Part shown: positions 1 through 10,660 of the stretch, in pieces
Numbering within the stretch: the stretch's first letter is position 1
How the letters are laid out: each line of letters begins with the position of its first letter
Source: Papio anubis
Lineage: Eukaryota; Chordata; Mammalia; Primates; Cercopithecidae
Assembly: GCF_008728515.1 (NCBI RefSeq)
Contig: NC_044996.1
Location: forward strand, 105,921,467-105,985,466
Reading direction: 5' to 3'
Length of the DNA stretch: 64,000 bases
Notes under the pieces: generated by a model
What the model saw: the letters and a program-made list of their open reading frames with translations, nothing else
Databases searched by the model: none
What the model was told of the DNA's origin: nothing
Position numbers and translations under genes: made by a program

Positions 1-107
1 CTCCCAACTTCTATTTCTGACTTGGTTTCCCTTAGGGGTCAAACAGCAAACAGTGAGTTCAAACACTCACATTATGATAATCTAAGGAAGGCTTATTGTA
101 AAGGTAC

Positions 108-462
108 TGATATGGTTTGGCTGTGTCCCCACCCAAATCTCATATTGAATTATAACTTCCACAATTCCCATGTGTCATGGGAGGAACCCAGTGGAAGGTG
201 ATTGAATTATGGGGGCAGGTCTTTCCTGTGCTGTTCTCATGATAGTGAACGAGTCTCACAAGATCTGACGGCTTTAAAAATGGGAATTTGCCTGCACAAG
301 CTCTCTTCTGTCTGCCACCATGTGAGACATGCCTTTCACCTTCTGCCATGACTGTGAGCCCTCCCATTTATGTAGAACTGTAAGTCCAATAAACCTCTTT
401 CTTTTGTAAATTGCCTAGTCTTAGGTATCTCTTTATCAGCAACATGAAAATGGACTAATACA
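108..462 (+). repeat. 5' LTR of THE1 element
   Basis: The LTR starts TGATATGGTTTGGCTG and ends TAATACA. It carries an AATAAA polyadenylation signal at 388-393. The position that is a TATA-like box in the solo copy at 60404 reads TTTAAAA here, so promoter strength may be weakened. It is collinear with the 3' LTR at 2035-2394 but has visible substitutions and short indels, as expected for an insertion tens of millions of years old. Confidence 0.92.
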
Positions 463-468
463 GTAAAT

Positions 469-486
469 TGGTACTGGTAGAGTGGG
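469..486 (+). promoter_or_regulatory. Candidate tRNA primer-binding site of THE1
   Basis: Six bases after the 5' LTR a TGGTACTGG-type stretch begins. ERVL-class elements use a tRNA-Leu-like primer whose complement starts TGGTACC, and this agrees with a few mismatches. Position and start fit a decayed primer-binding site; the tRNA assignment is inferred. Confidence 0.5.
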
Positions 487-613
487 GTGTTGCTGAAAAG
501 ACCCGAAAATGTGGAAGTGACTTTGGAGCTGGGTAACAGGCATAGGGTGGAACAGTTTGGAGGGCTCAGAAGAAGATAGGAAAATGTGGGAAAGTTTGGA
601 ACTTCCTTGAGAC

Positions 614-991
614 TTGTTGAATGGCTTTGCTCAAAATGCTGATGGTGATATGGACAATAAAGTTCAGGCTGAGGTGGTCTCAGATGGAAATGAGGAACTT
701 ATTGGGAACTGGAGCAAAGGTGACTCTTGTTATGTTTTAGAAGAGAGACTGGTGGCGTTTTGCCCCTGCCTTAGAGATTTGTGGAATTTTGAAGTTGAGA
801 GAGATGATTTAGGGTATCGGGTGGAAGAAATTTCTAAGCAGCAAAGCATTAAAGAGGTGACTTGGGTGCTGTTAAAGGCATTCAGTTTTAAAAGGGAAGT
901 GGATCATGAAAGTTTGGAAAATTTGCAGCCTGACAATGTGATAGAGAAGAAAATCCCATTTTCTGAAGAGAAATTCAAGCTAGCTAGATAA
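614..991 (+). pseudogene. Open-frame relic in THE1 interior (125 codons)
   Basis: This open frame lies in the first third of the THE1 interior. It reads as an acidic, lysine-rich stretch with no zinc knuckle, protease or polymerase motif. MaLR interiors retain only degraded gag-like sequence, so the likely origin is a decayed gag remnant or chance. No ribosomal or splice context supports translation. Another frame of 235 codons at 1153-1860 in the same interior is likewise without recognisable domains. Neither should be counted as a host gene. Confidence 0.45.
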
Positions 992-2014
992 ATTTGCTTA
1001 AGTAATGAGGAGCCAAATGTGAATCCCCAAGAAATGGGGAAAATGTCTCCAGGGCATGTCAGAGGTCTTCATGGCAGCCCCTCCCATCACAAGCCTGGAG
1101 GCCTAGGAGGAAAAAATGATTTTGTGGGCCAGGCTCAGGATCCCCATGCTGTGTGCAGTCTAGGGACTTGGTGCCCTGCTTCCTAGCTGCTATAGCTGTG
1201 ACTAAAAGGGGCCAAGGTACAGCTCTGGTTGTGCCTTCAGAGGGTGCAAGGCCCAAGCCCTGGCAGCTTCCATGTGGTGTTGAGCCTGCAGGTACACCAA
1301 AGTCAAGAATTGAGGTTTGGGAACTTCCACCTAGATTTCAGAGGATGTATGGAAACATCTGGATGTCCAGGCAGAAGTTTACTGCAGGGGCAGGGCTCTC
1401 ATGGAGAACCTCTGATAGGACACTGTGGAAGGGACATGTGGGGTTGCAGATCCCACACAGAGTCCCTTCTGGGGCACAGCCTAGTGAAGCTATGAGAAAA
1501 GGGCCACCGTCCTCCAGACCCCAGAATGGTAGATCCACTGACAGCTTGCACCATGCACCTGGAAAATCTACAGACACTCAATGCCGGCCCATGAAAGCAG
1601 CCAGAAGGGAGGCTGTACCCTGCAGAGCCACAGGGGTGGAGCTGCCAAAGACCATGGGAACCCACCTATTGCATCAGCATGACCCAGATGCAAGACATGG
1701 AGTCAAAGAAGATAATTTTGGAGCTTTAAGATTTGACTGTCCTGTTGGATTTTGGACTTGCATGTGGCCTGTAGCCCCTTTGTTTTGGACAATTTCTCCC
1801 ATTTGGAATGGTCTTATTTACCCAATTCCTGTACCCCCGTTGTATCTGGGAAGTTGCTAACTTGCTTTTGATTTTACAGGTTTATAGGTGAAAGGGATTT
1901 GCCTTGTCTCAGATTAGACATTGGACTGTGGGCTTTTGAATTAATGCTGAAATAAGACTTTGGGGGACTGTTGGGATGGCATGATTGGTTTTGAAATATG
2001 AGGCCATGAGATTT

Positions 2015-2034
2015 GGGAAGAGCCAGAGGTGGAA
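2015..2034 (+). promoter_or_regulatory. Polypurine tract of THE1
   Basis: A purine-rich run directly abuts the 3' LTR start at 2035. This is where a retroviral element primes plus-strand synthesis. The identification rests on position and composition. Confidence 0.55.
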
Positions 2035-2394
2035 TGACACGGTTGGCTGTGTCTCCACCCAAATCTCATCTTGAATGGTAACTCCCACAATTCCCACGTG
2101 TTGTGGGAGGAACCCAGTGAGAGGTGATGATTGAATTATGGGGGCAGGTCTTTCCTGCTCTGTTCTCCTGATAGTGAATGAGTCTCAGAAGATCTCATGG
2201 CTTTAAAAATGGGAATATGCCTGCACAAGCTCTCTTCTCTTGTCTGCTGCCATGTGAGACGTCCCTTTCACCTTCTGCCATGATTGTGAGGCCTCCCAGC
2301 CACGTGGAACTGTAAGTCCAATAAACCTCTTTCTTTTGTAAATTGCCCAGTCTCAGGTATGTCTTTATCAGCAGCATGGAAACGGACTAATACA
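2035..2394 (+). repeat. 3' LTR of THE1 element
   Basis: The partner of the LTR at 108-462. Its start is mutated to TGACACGG but aligns in register, and it ends TAATACA before the GGTAC duplication. AATAAA lies at 2330-2335. A 3-bp insertion near 2126 and scattered changes distinguish it from the 5' LTR, so the pair can date the insertion. Confidence 0.92.
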
Positions 2395-2399
2395 GGTAC

Positions 2400-3676
2400 C
2401 ATTTACAGAGGTGTGTGGGGTAGGGAACCACAAAGGATAGCACAGAAACCTGGGGCTGGCAGCATCCCTAAGCACAAAGCAATGAGGGGTATAGAGTGGC
2501 TACCAGAACCCAAGTATAGAAGAAGAAACCTTAAGGGAGGCAGTGAATGACCTTTGGTGAAGGGTGCAGCCAGCTTGAGGTGCCCTTGTGGGGCGGTGGT
2601 GGTGGAGGGGGAGCCAGGGGAAGAAGTAAACGAACCCTACTCCCCTTCTTCCCTCTGATCGCCTTCTGGGCTTCCTGTTGGCAGAACTCCAGCAAAGCAT
2701 GAGGCCAGGTCATCTTATCTGGGCCAGAACAGGTGGAGGAGGAAGGAGAGTGATGCCGGAGGGAAAAATGCAAGGTATCCAGCCAGGACCTCCCCAGCCT
2801 GCCATCTGATGGACACATTCTAATTTCCTAACAACTTCAGTCAGGCTGCTGCCAAGTCTCACTGGCCCGGGAATTCCATCCCTTCAAGGTGACTCTGTTC
2901 TGACACATTAAATGTTGATGGCTTAGTTTACTGCTCAGGGGCAAACTTATTTCCCTTATCTTAAATTCTGGAGTGAGGAGTTACTTTCCCTCCCATAAAC
3001 TCTTGTGGCCCAAGTAAACAGGATGGAGAAAGAAAGCTAAACAAAGTGCATTTGAAAAAGCCTTGAGGACTTCAAGTACTGCATGCTCGGTGAGTCAACA
3101 GTGAAATTAAGTGAGGCTGTGAGCATGTTCAGATGGGAAAGGAAGGTGATAATACAGATAGAAAAGAAATCTATAAGTTAATAGAGCAAAGCATTATCCA
3201 GCTGCATAGCATTAACAGAAGTATGTAAGCTAGAACAAGGGAGGTGATAATCTGTCTCTACACTCAACTGGTCACTTTGCACCCGAACCCCTGGATCTAG
3301 ATGTGGCAGGTACACCTATTAAGGGGCAATATCTGCCTCACGGGGTCCGTCTCCCATGATTGGTCCTAGTTTTCCCCACTAAGTTCCTACAGACACACCT
3401 AATTTCTCCTGCACTTAACCACAATTGAAACAATTGGATATAGCTGATGTGCTTGCTGCCCTCTTTTCCCACAGTGTAAACATCTCTAGTCCTCTACCAC
3501 TTTTCTCAGATACCATGGCTCCAGTAGCCCACACCAGTGGCCATATTTGCTCCACGTCTGAAATCTTAGCTTTCTCCACCTCTCCCTCCCTTCTCCTTCT
3601 CAAACACCTGTGCTTTGACTGCCTCAACCTAAGGACTCTCTGTTTTCTAGTGACTTCTGGCTTCAAATGAAGAAGG
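2400..3676. other. Unique sequence, no gene seen
   Basis: I recognise no repeat family, RNA gene or convincing coding frame here. A G-rich, purine-biased patch lies near 2590-2620. Short frames on both strands around 3415-3670 overlap each other and show no domain. Confidence 0.5.
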
Positions 3677-3685
3677 CAGAATCCC

Positions 3686-3996
3686 GCTGGGTGTGGTGGC
3701 TCACACCTGTAATCCCAGCACTTTGGGAGGCTGAGGCGGGCAGATCACCTGAGATCAGGAGTTCCAGACCAGCCTGACCAACATAGAGAAACCCTGTCTC
3801 TACTAAAAACACAAAATCAGCCAGGCGTGGTGGCACATGCCTGTAATCCAAGCTACTCAGAAGCTGAGGCAGAGTTGCTTGAACCCAGGAGGCAGAGGTT
3901 GCAGTGAGCTGAGATCATGCCATTGCACTCCAGCCTGGGCAATAAGAGCGAAACTCTGCCTCAAAACAAACAAACAAACAAACAAACAAACAAAAC
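3686..3996 (+). mobile_element. AluS, full length
   Basis: A dimeric Alu with both arms, the mid A-rich linker and a 3' tail of (AAAC)n, rather than pure A. The target duplication CAGAATCCC is present at 3677-3685 and 3997-4005. Left-arm bases fit an S-type subfamily. Confidence 0.93.
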
Positions 3997-4359
3997 CAGA
4001 ATCCCATCCTTGACTTTCTGTCCACCTTCTGTTTCCCTTCATCTGTTCTGCAAAACTCTTAGTTCTGGATCAATGTGACTGCTGGACATCTTTATTCTTA
4101 AGCCCATTGTGCTGTTGGAGAAAATTCATCACTGTGGCCTGATAACGTGGCAAATCCATGTTCTCCATCCTCATCTGGGCCTTAAATGCTTCTTAACATT
4201 CTTTCTTTGTGTCCTAGTCATGTGACTAAGTCCCTGGCTAATAGTCACATGACTGATAATCTTTGCCTACTTTAAGCTTTGACCTCTGTTTTTGGTCTCT
4301 TACTGGTCATCTTCCATTTTATTTGCTACTGATCCTACCCCCCTACTCGTGTTTTCTTT

Positions 4360-4915
4360 TTTGTTGAAATATAACTACAAACAGTAATGTGCACAAATCT
4401 TAAGTGTCATCCGATGAATATTTACATACATCTGTACTCATGTAAATCACCACCCAAATCAAGATACCAAATGTTCTCATTACCCAGAAACTAGAAAGTT
4501 CCCTTGTACCCCTCATAGTCAATAACCTATCCTTCCCAGGTAACCAGTATTCTGCCGTTTATCACCATAGATGAATTTTGCCTATTTTTGAATTTCACAT
4601 AAATACAGTATATGCTGTGAATGTTTTATATATATACAAATTTACATATATACACTTACATATGTACATTTCATATCTAGCTTCTTTAGGTCAACATAAT
4701 ATCTGTGAGATTCACCTATGTCGTTGCAATTAGTTTGATCTTTGTCATTGCTGTATGGTATTCCATTGCATGAAATAAACCAGAATTTGTGATTTCGTTC
4801 TTTGATTAAACAGACTTTTGGATGGTTTCCAATTTGGAGCTATCATGAGTAAATCTGCTATGAACATTTGGGTGCATGTCTTATTGGAATATGAACTCAT
4901 TCCTCTTGTTATTCC
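4360..4915 (-). mobile_element. L1M-type LINE-1 3' fragment, antisense
   Basis: The plus strand shows the reverse complement of an old mammalian L1 3' UTR and ORF2 end: it begins with a T-rich GTTGAAATATAACT-type segment and runs through the remnants of the ORF2 C-terminus near 4730-4900. It is 5'-truncated and heavily diverged, with an AT-rich patch near 4625-4670. Confidence 0.8.
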
Positions 4916-5835
4916 CTACTTTGATGTGAAAATAAAAGGTCATCAGGTAAGAAGCCCCTCCCTTTCTCACTGTCTACTGAGTTATCTCCTTCTACCTCTT
5001 GTTCTTGCCTCCCTACTTGAAGGCTTAGTGAAGAGATAGCCTCTTATACCAAGACACTTTCCCAGCCCCTGCCTCCAGAGGCACTTAACCAACTGTCCTC
5101 CCACCTGTCCCTCCAATGCATTCTCTCCATGAGGCTTTTCCATTAACTCACCTCCATCTTAAATAAAAAACCAAACCAGACAATACATCACATTTCAGCT
5201 ACAGATCACAGCTGTCGGCAGAGGCTGTCGGCATGCATGGGAATGGCCCCATAGCTTCAGATGACCTTGCAGGTGGGCTGAAGGGATGAGTGAGTGTCCA
5301 CGGCGTGGGCTGTCCCTGTCGCTCCTTCCCTCCTTGAAATTCTTTCTTCCCACAGCCTCTGCGAACCAGTCACTCCAGGTTTCCAATTGCTCTGGTTGTT
5401 TCTTCTCTGCATACTTCCAGACTCCTCTCTTCGAACAACGTTCTTCCTAAAAGCCAAACTGGCCCCCACCCCAGGCCTTCTAGCCCACTTGCTCTGCTCT
5501 ATCTTCCAAGGGACCTCACTTGTACTCAGAGCTTTGATTCCCGCTTCTTTGCTGGTGACTCCTATATCCATGTTTTAGTACAGATCTCTCAGTTGCAATC
5601 TAAGCCCTTACATCTTATCTGTCCATGTGCCATCTCTGTTTTTAGACATTTCACAGGCTTCTCAACATGTCCAAGGCTGAACTCAGCAACTGCCACTCCT
5701 GCGCCCAGCAAACCTGCTCTTCCTCCGTATTTCTTGTCTCTGGATGGTACCACCATCCCCTCACGCTCCCAAGCCTGAAACTCAAAACTCATTTGTGGCA
5801 GATGCTGTTGATTGGCTAACCCAACCCTCATTCCT
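4916..5835. other. Unique sequence, no gene seen
   Basis: Overlapping open frames at about 5257-5578 occur on both strands but have no domains, no start context and no repeat support. I see no RNA gene or known repeat here. Confidence 0.45.
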
Positions 5836-6215
5836 GACAAGGAACCACATCATGGGACCATGGGCCACAGTTTAGGCTGATGACTCTAAACAGAAGTTTG
5901 CTGTGGATTTCTGGGGAAGCTTTTGTTCCCCTGCTACAGGTGCTGCTCTTTCCTCTTCTTCCTGCTGGAAGGTAGACATGAAGGCAAGAGCAGTAGCAGC
6001 CATCTTGTAACCATGAGGGAGGGACCAAGACAATCACAGAGACTAAGGTGCTGACATTCTTGGACAGATATTTGCCTACTTCCTCTCTTCTTGTTGCATG
6101 AGCAAACTATATCTTATTTGTTTAAGCCATGATAGTCAGATTCTTAGATCCATGTACCCCATAGCAGATGCACTGCTTGGATTTCCCCTTGTAAGATAGA
6201 GACACTCATTTCTCC
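5836..6215 (+). repeat. Possible ancient LTR-like repeat
   Basis: The stretch has the order seen in several old LTR-like mammalian repeats: a CTTCCTGCTGG segment, then GCAGCCATCTTG, then a TTTGTTTAAGCCA motif near the 3' side. Divergence is high and I cannot name the family; it could also be unique DNA with chance resemblance. Confidence 0.3.
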
Positions 6216-7095
6216 AGCTACTGAGAGTGGTAAATGTTGGATGTCACCCAGTCCAAAATATTTCATAATTTCCACAATTTCTTCCAAGATTCCATAGCCC
6301 GGCTTAGCCTGCTCTTTTCCTGGTGTTTACTTATTTATCTGATTCATTCACTGGGCTGTAAGTTTCTGAACACGGCCATGTATTTTGTGATGTTGTTCCT
6401 CTGGTACTCGACACAGGAGCTAGGACATAGTCTACTTCTATGCTTCATGTTTCATGATCATTCACTCTCCAGGGTGCTGTCTTCTGAATATGTCCAGTCT
6501 GCTCATGACTTTTTCAAAGTATGACTTTCAGAACTGAGCGGAATGTGCCATCAGTGGTCTTGACAAGAATGGGACTATCATTTCCCTTTTCATAGACATT
6601 TACATCTGACTGTAGCCTACAGCAGTATTCTTTTTTCTCCAGCCACCATCCCCCACTCTTTACTTATACTGAATTTACTGGCCATTATAGCTTCTTTTTC
6701 ATCCAAAGATGTTGCTAAGACACATTCCTCACATCCTATACCTGGACTTCTGCTTCCTGGATCGAGGCTAGGACTTTATATTTTTCCCTATCAAATGTCA
6801 CCATTCCCATCAGTCTTGACTGCTAATTTTAATTGGTACTAGAACTGAATACGACTTTTACATTCTTATTTAAATATTTGAATGTAATTAGTATAATTTC
6901 TGCAAATCGTCTCAAAAGCTTTATACAAGAGGATGCAGAGGAAAATAAATAAATGAATGAATAAATAAAAAATACTGATGCGACTGACTATCTCTACTAT
7001 CTCTATTGTAATAGTCTGTGGGAACATCACTGGAATCCTAGTAGATTATCCAGTCTTTTAATTGCTCTGCCAGCTTGGGGCAACCAGAAATTTGA
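6216..7095. other. Unique sequence, no gene seen
   Basis: No repeat family or gene is recognised. A short AAATAAATGAATGAATAAAT-type A-rich patch lies near 6943-6970. Confidence 0.45.
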
Positions 7096-7109
7096 TAGGT
7101 GTGTGTCTT

Positions 7110-7407
7110 TTTTTTTTTTTTTTTGAGACAGGATCTCACTCTTCCACTCAGGCTGGAGTGCAGTGGCACGATCTCGGCTCACTGCAACCTCTGCCTCCCT
7201 GGTTCAAGAGAGATTCTTGTGCCTCAGCCTCCCGAGTAGCTGGGACTACAGGCGCGCATCACCACGCCCAGCTAATTTTGGTATTTTTAGTAGATATTGG
7301 TTTTCACCATGTTGGCCAGGCTGGTCTCCAACTCCTGACCTCAAGTGATCCGCCTGTCTCGGCCTCCCAAAGTGTTGGAATTACAGGCATGAGCCACCAT
7401 GCCCAGC
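7110..7407 (-). mobile_element. AluS, antisense
   Basis: Full-length Alu on the minus strand, starting with its tail as a T run on the plus strand. The duplication TAGGTGT-N-TGTCTT is found at 7096-7109 and 7408-7421 with one mismatch. Confidence 0.93.
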
Positions 7408-7421
7408 TAGGTGTTTGTCTT

Positions 7422-8384
7422 ACATCGTTCTATCTGCTCCTTGCAAAAAAGTGTTGAACAAGACTGAAGAAAGAGCCTTAGAGGGGCGTCTGGAAGTGTA
7501 TCACCTACTTCAGATTTGGAAAGTATCTTTCCTGCTTTGGAGCTGTAACTCAAGTTTCCTTCGCTCACCACCACCACCTGGTTCCAGCAGCACTGACAGT
7601 AAGTGAGGGCAAGAGAGTGTCAGATGGGGGCCTAGAAAGGCCCTTATGCCAAATTCAAGTCATTTCTTTTTGGATTACTTGCTCTTTAACACGCTCAGGA
7701 CTTCTTCTCTCCTCCACTAGTGCAGAAAATGGAGACTGAGCTGGTTCTTGGGCACAGACGGGCTGATCTGGGCCCATGAGGATTGCAGTCACCCTGGTTC
7801 CACGGGCGCACTCTCTGCCAGGCATGTCCTCTTGGGTATGATGCAGGATGCCAGGGCACATTTTTTTATGACCATGTGCTTTCTCTTTCTTCTTGCATTA
7901 GAATTGTTTTCACCACATGTCAGCCTGCTTATTAAGAAACTCCCAGGTGCTTTTTACCTCGGCTCCACGCCTGCCCTCAAGCTCTGGCTGCTGCTGTTTT
8001 GTCGTCTACCCTGTGTGCGTGCCAAAATGTGTTGGTTGGGTCTCAGAAAACACGCGGGAGGAGGAGCCAAATGTCACAGCACGCAACCTACCCAATGTTA
8101 CTGGGAGTGTGGGTGGCACCCGTTTAACCCCATCTCTTCTCTTTCCACCCCTCCCCCCGGGCAAACTGAGCTGTCCCTTGCCTGTGTTTACTCCTAATTT
8201 CAACGACCTCCTCGCTAACTCACTCCATATGTTAATTTCTCTGTCCTCCACTCCAGCGGTAAACCCCAGGGTTAACCCTCCGCTCCCCCTTCCAAATCCG
8301 GGACTGGACTTTCCCTCCTCTTTCCTCCCTTTCCTTGTCTGAGATGAGAGTTCTTAACCTTTTCTCTGCCGTGGACCCCTGAGT
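7422..8384. other. Unique sequence with overlapping chance frames
   Basis: Two overlapping plus-strand frames of 149 and 141 codons (7748-8197 and 7917-8342) and a minus-strand frame at 8006-8251 share this stretch. Having frames open in three registers argues for compositional chance. No domain, signal peptide or membrane segment stands out. It lies just upstream of the CpG-rich block, so an untranslated exon is possible but unsupported. Confidence 0.4.
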
Positions 8385-8513
8385 AGCGCTTCTCAAACTT
8401 TAACGTAAATAGGGAATTACCCCAGGATTCATTAAAATGCAGATGCTGATTCAGTAGGTCTAGGCGGGCCCGAGATTTGCATTTCTAACAAGCTCCCAGG
8501 TGATGCTGCTGTG
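8385..8513 (+). mobile_element. MER5A/MER5B hAT-Charlie fragment
   Basis: It contains, in order, CTTCTCAAACTTTAA, AAAATGCAGAT, GATTCAGTAGGTCT and TTTCTAACAAGCTCCCAGG, all hallmarks of the MER5 non-autonomous DNA transposon. The right terminus is lost where the CpG-rich block begins. Confidence 0.85.
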
Positions 8514-9000
8514 TTTGCGGGGCGGGGAGCGGGGGCGAGAAGCTGCCCGCACCGCCTCCCCCGTCTCCCCAAGCACCAGGGAAAATCTGTGGGCACATTT
8601 GATGCGTAAACAGACTCTGGCGGGTGCAGGGCATCACAGGTGCGCGTCCTGCCGGCCCCAGCCCTGCCGCAATTCATCAGCTCCCAAAGAATGCTTCTTT
8701 ATAATCAGGAAATAGGAACCGGCTCTCCCCGAGCAGTGAGCGCAGTCTGCACTCCTCCCACCTTTCCGGGCCGCTGCGCAAGGGGCGGACTTCAGGCGGG
8801 GCGGCTTCATAAACCAGAAAAAAAGAGACGAAACAATTAAACCTAGCGAGCCGGGATTGCTCCAAGGAACAGGATTTCAAGGCAGAGGAGTCTGGCTGGT
8901 TTCCAGGCAGTGGGATCAGCCAAAGGGCGCGGGCCGCCCTGCCTCAGCGTGACAGGTGCGCCCCGGGCAGGCCCTGGCCTCCAGGCTTGCCCTCTGCCCA
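8461..9000. promoter_or_regulatory. CpG-rich block, candidate CpG island or promoter/enhancer
   Basis: A hand count gives about 33 CpG dinucleotides in 540 bp, far above the surrounding DNA, with GC-rich composition. GC boxes are visible at about 8518-8527 and 8783-8803. A CATAAA-like motif near 8808-8813 follows the second pair. The first 50 bp overlap the end of a MER5 copy. No exon or splice donor could be assigned downstream on either strand, so this may be a promoter of an unannotated noncoding transcript, an alternative promoter, or an enhancer. CpG retention suggests low germline methylation. Confidence 0.55.
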
Positions 9001-9182
9001 TTGCCCCCCGAGTTAGTGAAGAATGACTCAGGTTGGTAGGATAATCGACCCCTGCTAGCCCCGTGCAGTAGGAAAACGCGGAGAAAAGCCACACTCCTTG
9101 TAGTCCAGCCGTGGAGCTGTGCTTGCTTTAGAATCACACCTTCCAGAGATGTTCTAGAATCTGGCTTTTCCAACTGCATATA

Positions 9183-9352
9183 TCTTTTTCTTCCTCTCTT
9201 CCTCTCTTACTTCCTCCCTTCCCCTCCCATTCATCCTCCCTCCCTCCCTCCCTTCTTTCTTTCTTTCTTTCCTTCCTTCCTTCCTTCCTTCCTTCCTTCC
9301 TTCCTTCCTTCCTTCCTTCCTTCCTTCCTTCCTTCCTTCTTCCTTCCTCAGT
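9183..9352. repeat. (TTCC)n / polypyrimidine microsatellite
   Basis: A pyrimidine tract of about 170 bp passes from mixed CTTCC/CTCCC through a few TTTC units into about 20 uninterrupted TTCC units. The complementary strand is purely AAGG, a purine mirror-type tract able to adopt triplex (H-DNA) form. Likely polymorphic in length. Confidence 0.95.
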
Positions 9353-9522
9353 GAGGTCCTTACCTTTTACCTAGTTACTTTGCTCATTGAATCTAGAGCT
9401 GGACACTGGATATTTACAAAGTCAAACAAATAAATGCTATTACCTCCCAATTTCCAGTTTAATACAGACACTAACCACAGCACGAAATTTGTAAATTATT
9501 TTAAAAAGAAAAAAAAAATTGT

Positions 9523-9981
9523 CTTACTCCAGCTGTGGTCCCTGGACCAACTGCATCAGCATCACCTGGGAGATTCTCTGGCCCCAGTTTAGACACTCTG
9601 GGGAGTGGGACGTGGGACCCCAACACTCTGTTTTTTTTGTTTTTTGTTTTTTTTTTGACAGAGTATCACTCTGTCGCCCAGGCTGGAGTGCAGTGGCACG
9701 ATCTCAGCTCACTGCAACCTCTGCCTCCCGGGTTCAAGTGATTCTCCTGCCTCAGCCTCCCAAGTAGCTGGGATTACAGGCATGCCACCATGCCCAGCTA
9801 ATTTTTGTATTTTTAGTAGAGGCGGGGTTTTGCCATGTTGGCTAGGGTGGTCTCCAACTCCTGACCTCAGGTGACCCACCCACCTCGGCCTCCCAAAGTG
9901 CTGGGATTACAGGCGTGAGCCACCTGGCCTGGCTGCCACTCTGTTTTAACAAGCCCTCCGGGCTGAAGTTTGAGAAGCAGC
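9523..9981 (-). mobile_element. MER5A copy split by an Alu
   Basis: The left piece (9523-9634) has the TGGTCCCTGGACCA and GCATCAGCATCACCTGG hallmarks. The right piece (9937-9981) resumes with TTTTAACAAGCCCTCC and ends AAGTTTGAGAAGC. The two join in register once the Alu at 9635-9936 is removed, which orders the events: MER5A first, Alu later. Confidence 0.88.
9635..9936 (-). mobile_element. AluS, antisense, inside MER5A
   Basis: Full-length minus-strand Alu. The duplication CACTCTGTTTT is at 9624-9634 and 9937-9947, matching exactly. Confidence 0.93.
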
Positions 9982-10299
9982 TCTTTAGAGAAATGCAGGC
10001 CCATAATCAAGGTCTGTGTCATGTACAAGAAAGAGAGTTGGAGAGCAACTCACATGCTCTGGCTCCTGGGATGGGGAAGGATGGACACTGGTCTAGGAGA
10101 GGCAATAAAGTTCTGAGCACACATGTCTCAGATGAGCCCAGGCCTCTGCAAGTGAATAGAGGCTGCGTTGGAGAGGTTCTAGTGCTCCATTGTGTAACCT
10201 ACCCGCCCACACTAACTGCCAGGAAACAGGATTGTCTACTTTGTGCTAATAAGCTGCCTTGGTTCTTCTACCATGCCGAACATGATAAGAGCATGGAGG

Positions 10300-10660
10300 G
10301 ATGAAATATCTGGAGTAGTTAAGTAATCAAGGCAGGAATAATTAGGTAGACTAAACCCCAACAGAAATAATCCATCTTTTGGAAAGAAATGACATTTTGA
10401 AAAATTTAGAAATCTTCATCAAGCTATTATGCTGCTGAAATATATAAGCACTTTGCATTATGTTTTCTTTCCTGCAATACGCAACACATACGAGGGTAAT
10501 TAAGGGATTTCACTCTGTCCTGAGCACTTCATCTCAATGATGGTGGCGCTGGACACTGGGGACTAATATAAATAATTCATCAATTATCTTTCCTAAATAA
10601 ATTATCTATTGGTTTAAAGAGCATATTATTTTGTATCCAGGTATTTTAGAGAGTTTTGCT
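10300..10660. other. Repeat-free AT-rich stretch, candidate conserved element
   Basis: No repeat or coding frame is recognised. The stretch is rich in homeodomain-type cores: AATAATTAGG near 10337, GGTAATTAAGG near 10495, and several TTAT/ATAA cores at 10565-10630. Conservation cannot be judged from one sequence, so the regulatory reading is inference. Confidence 0.25.

Larger units (their letters stand above)
103..2399 (+). mobile_element. Complete THE1 (ERVL-MaLR) element, two LTRs plus interior
   Basis: This is a full two-LTR MaLR retrotransposon. A 355-bp LTR (108-462) and a matching 360-bp LTR (2035-2394) flank about 1.57 kb of interior. The host sequence GGTAC is present immediately before the left LTR (103-107) and immediately after the right LTR (2395-2399), a perfect 5-bp target-site duplication as expected for this class. 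The total of about 2.3 kb and the LTR length near 355 bp fit THE1 better than MSTA, whose LTR is longer. It is non-autonomous: MaLR interiors lack a working pol gene and were mobilised by ERVL proteins. Most THE1 loci are solo LTRs, so an unrecombined copy is less common. Class is certain; subfamily is not. Confidence 0.93.

Noticed and set aside
1153..1860. 235-codon open frame in the THE1 interior
   Set aside because: It is inside a MaLR interior, has no retroviral enzyme motif, and two further frames are open across it; not a gene.
108..2394. MSTA rather than THE1
   Set aside because: LTRs of 355-360 bp are too short for MSTA, and total length fits THE1.
7748..8342. 149- and 141-codon overlapping frames upstream of the CpG-rich block
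   Set aside because: Frames overlap in different registers with a minus frame as well; no domain or splice structure could be supported.
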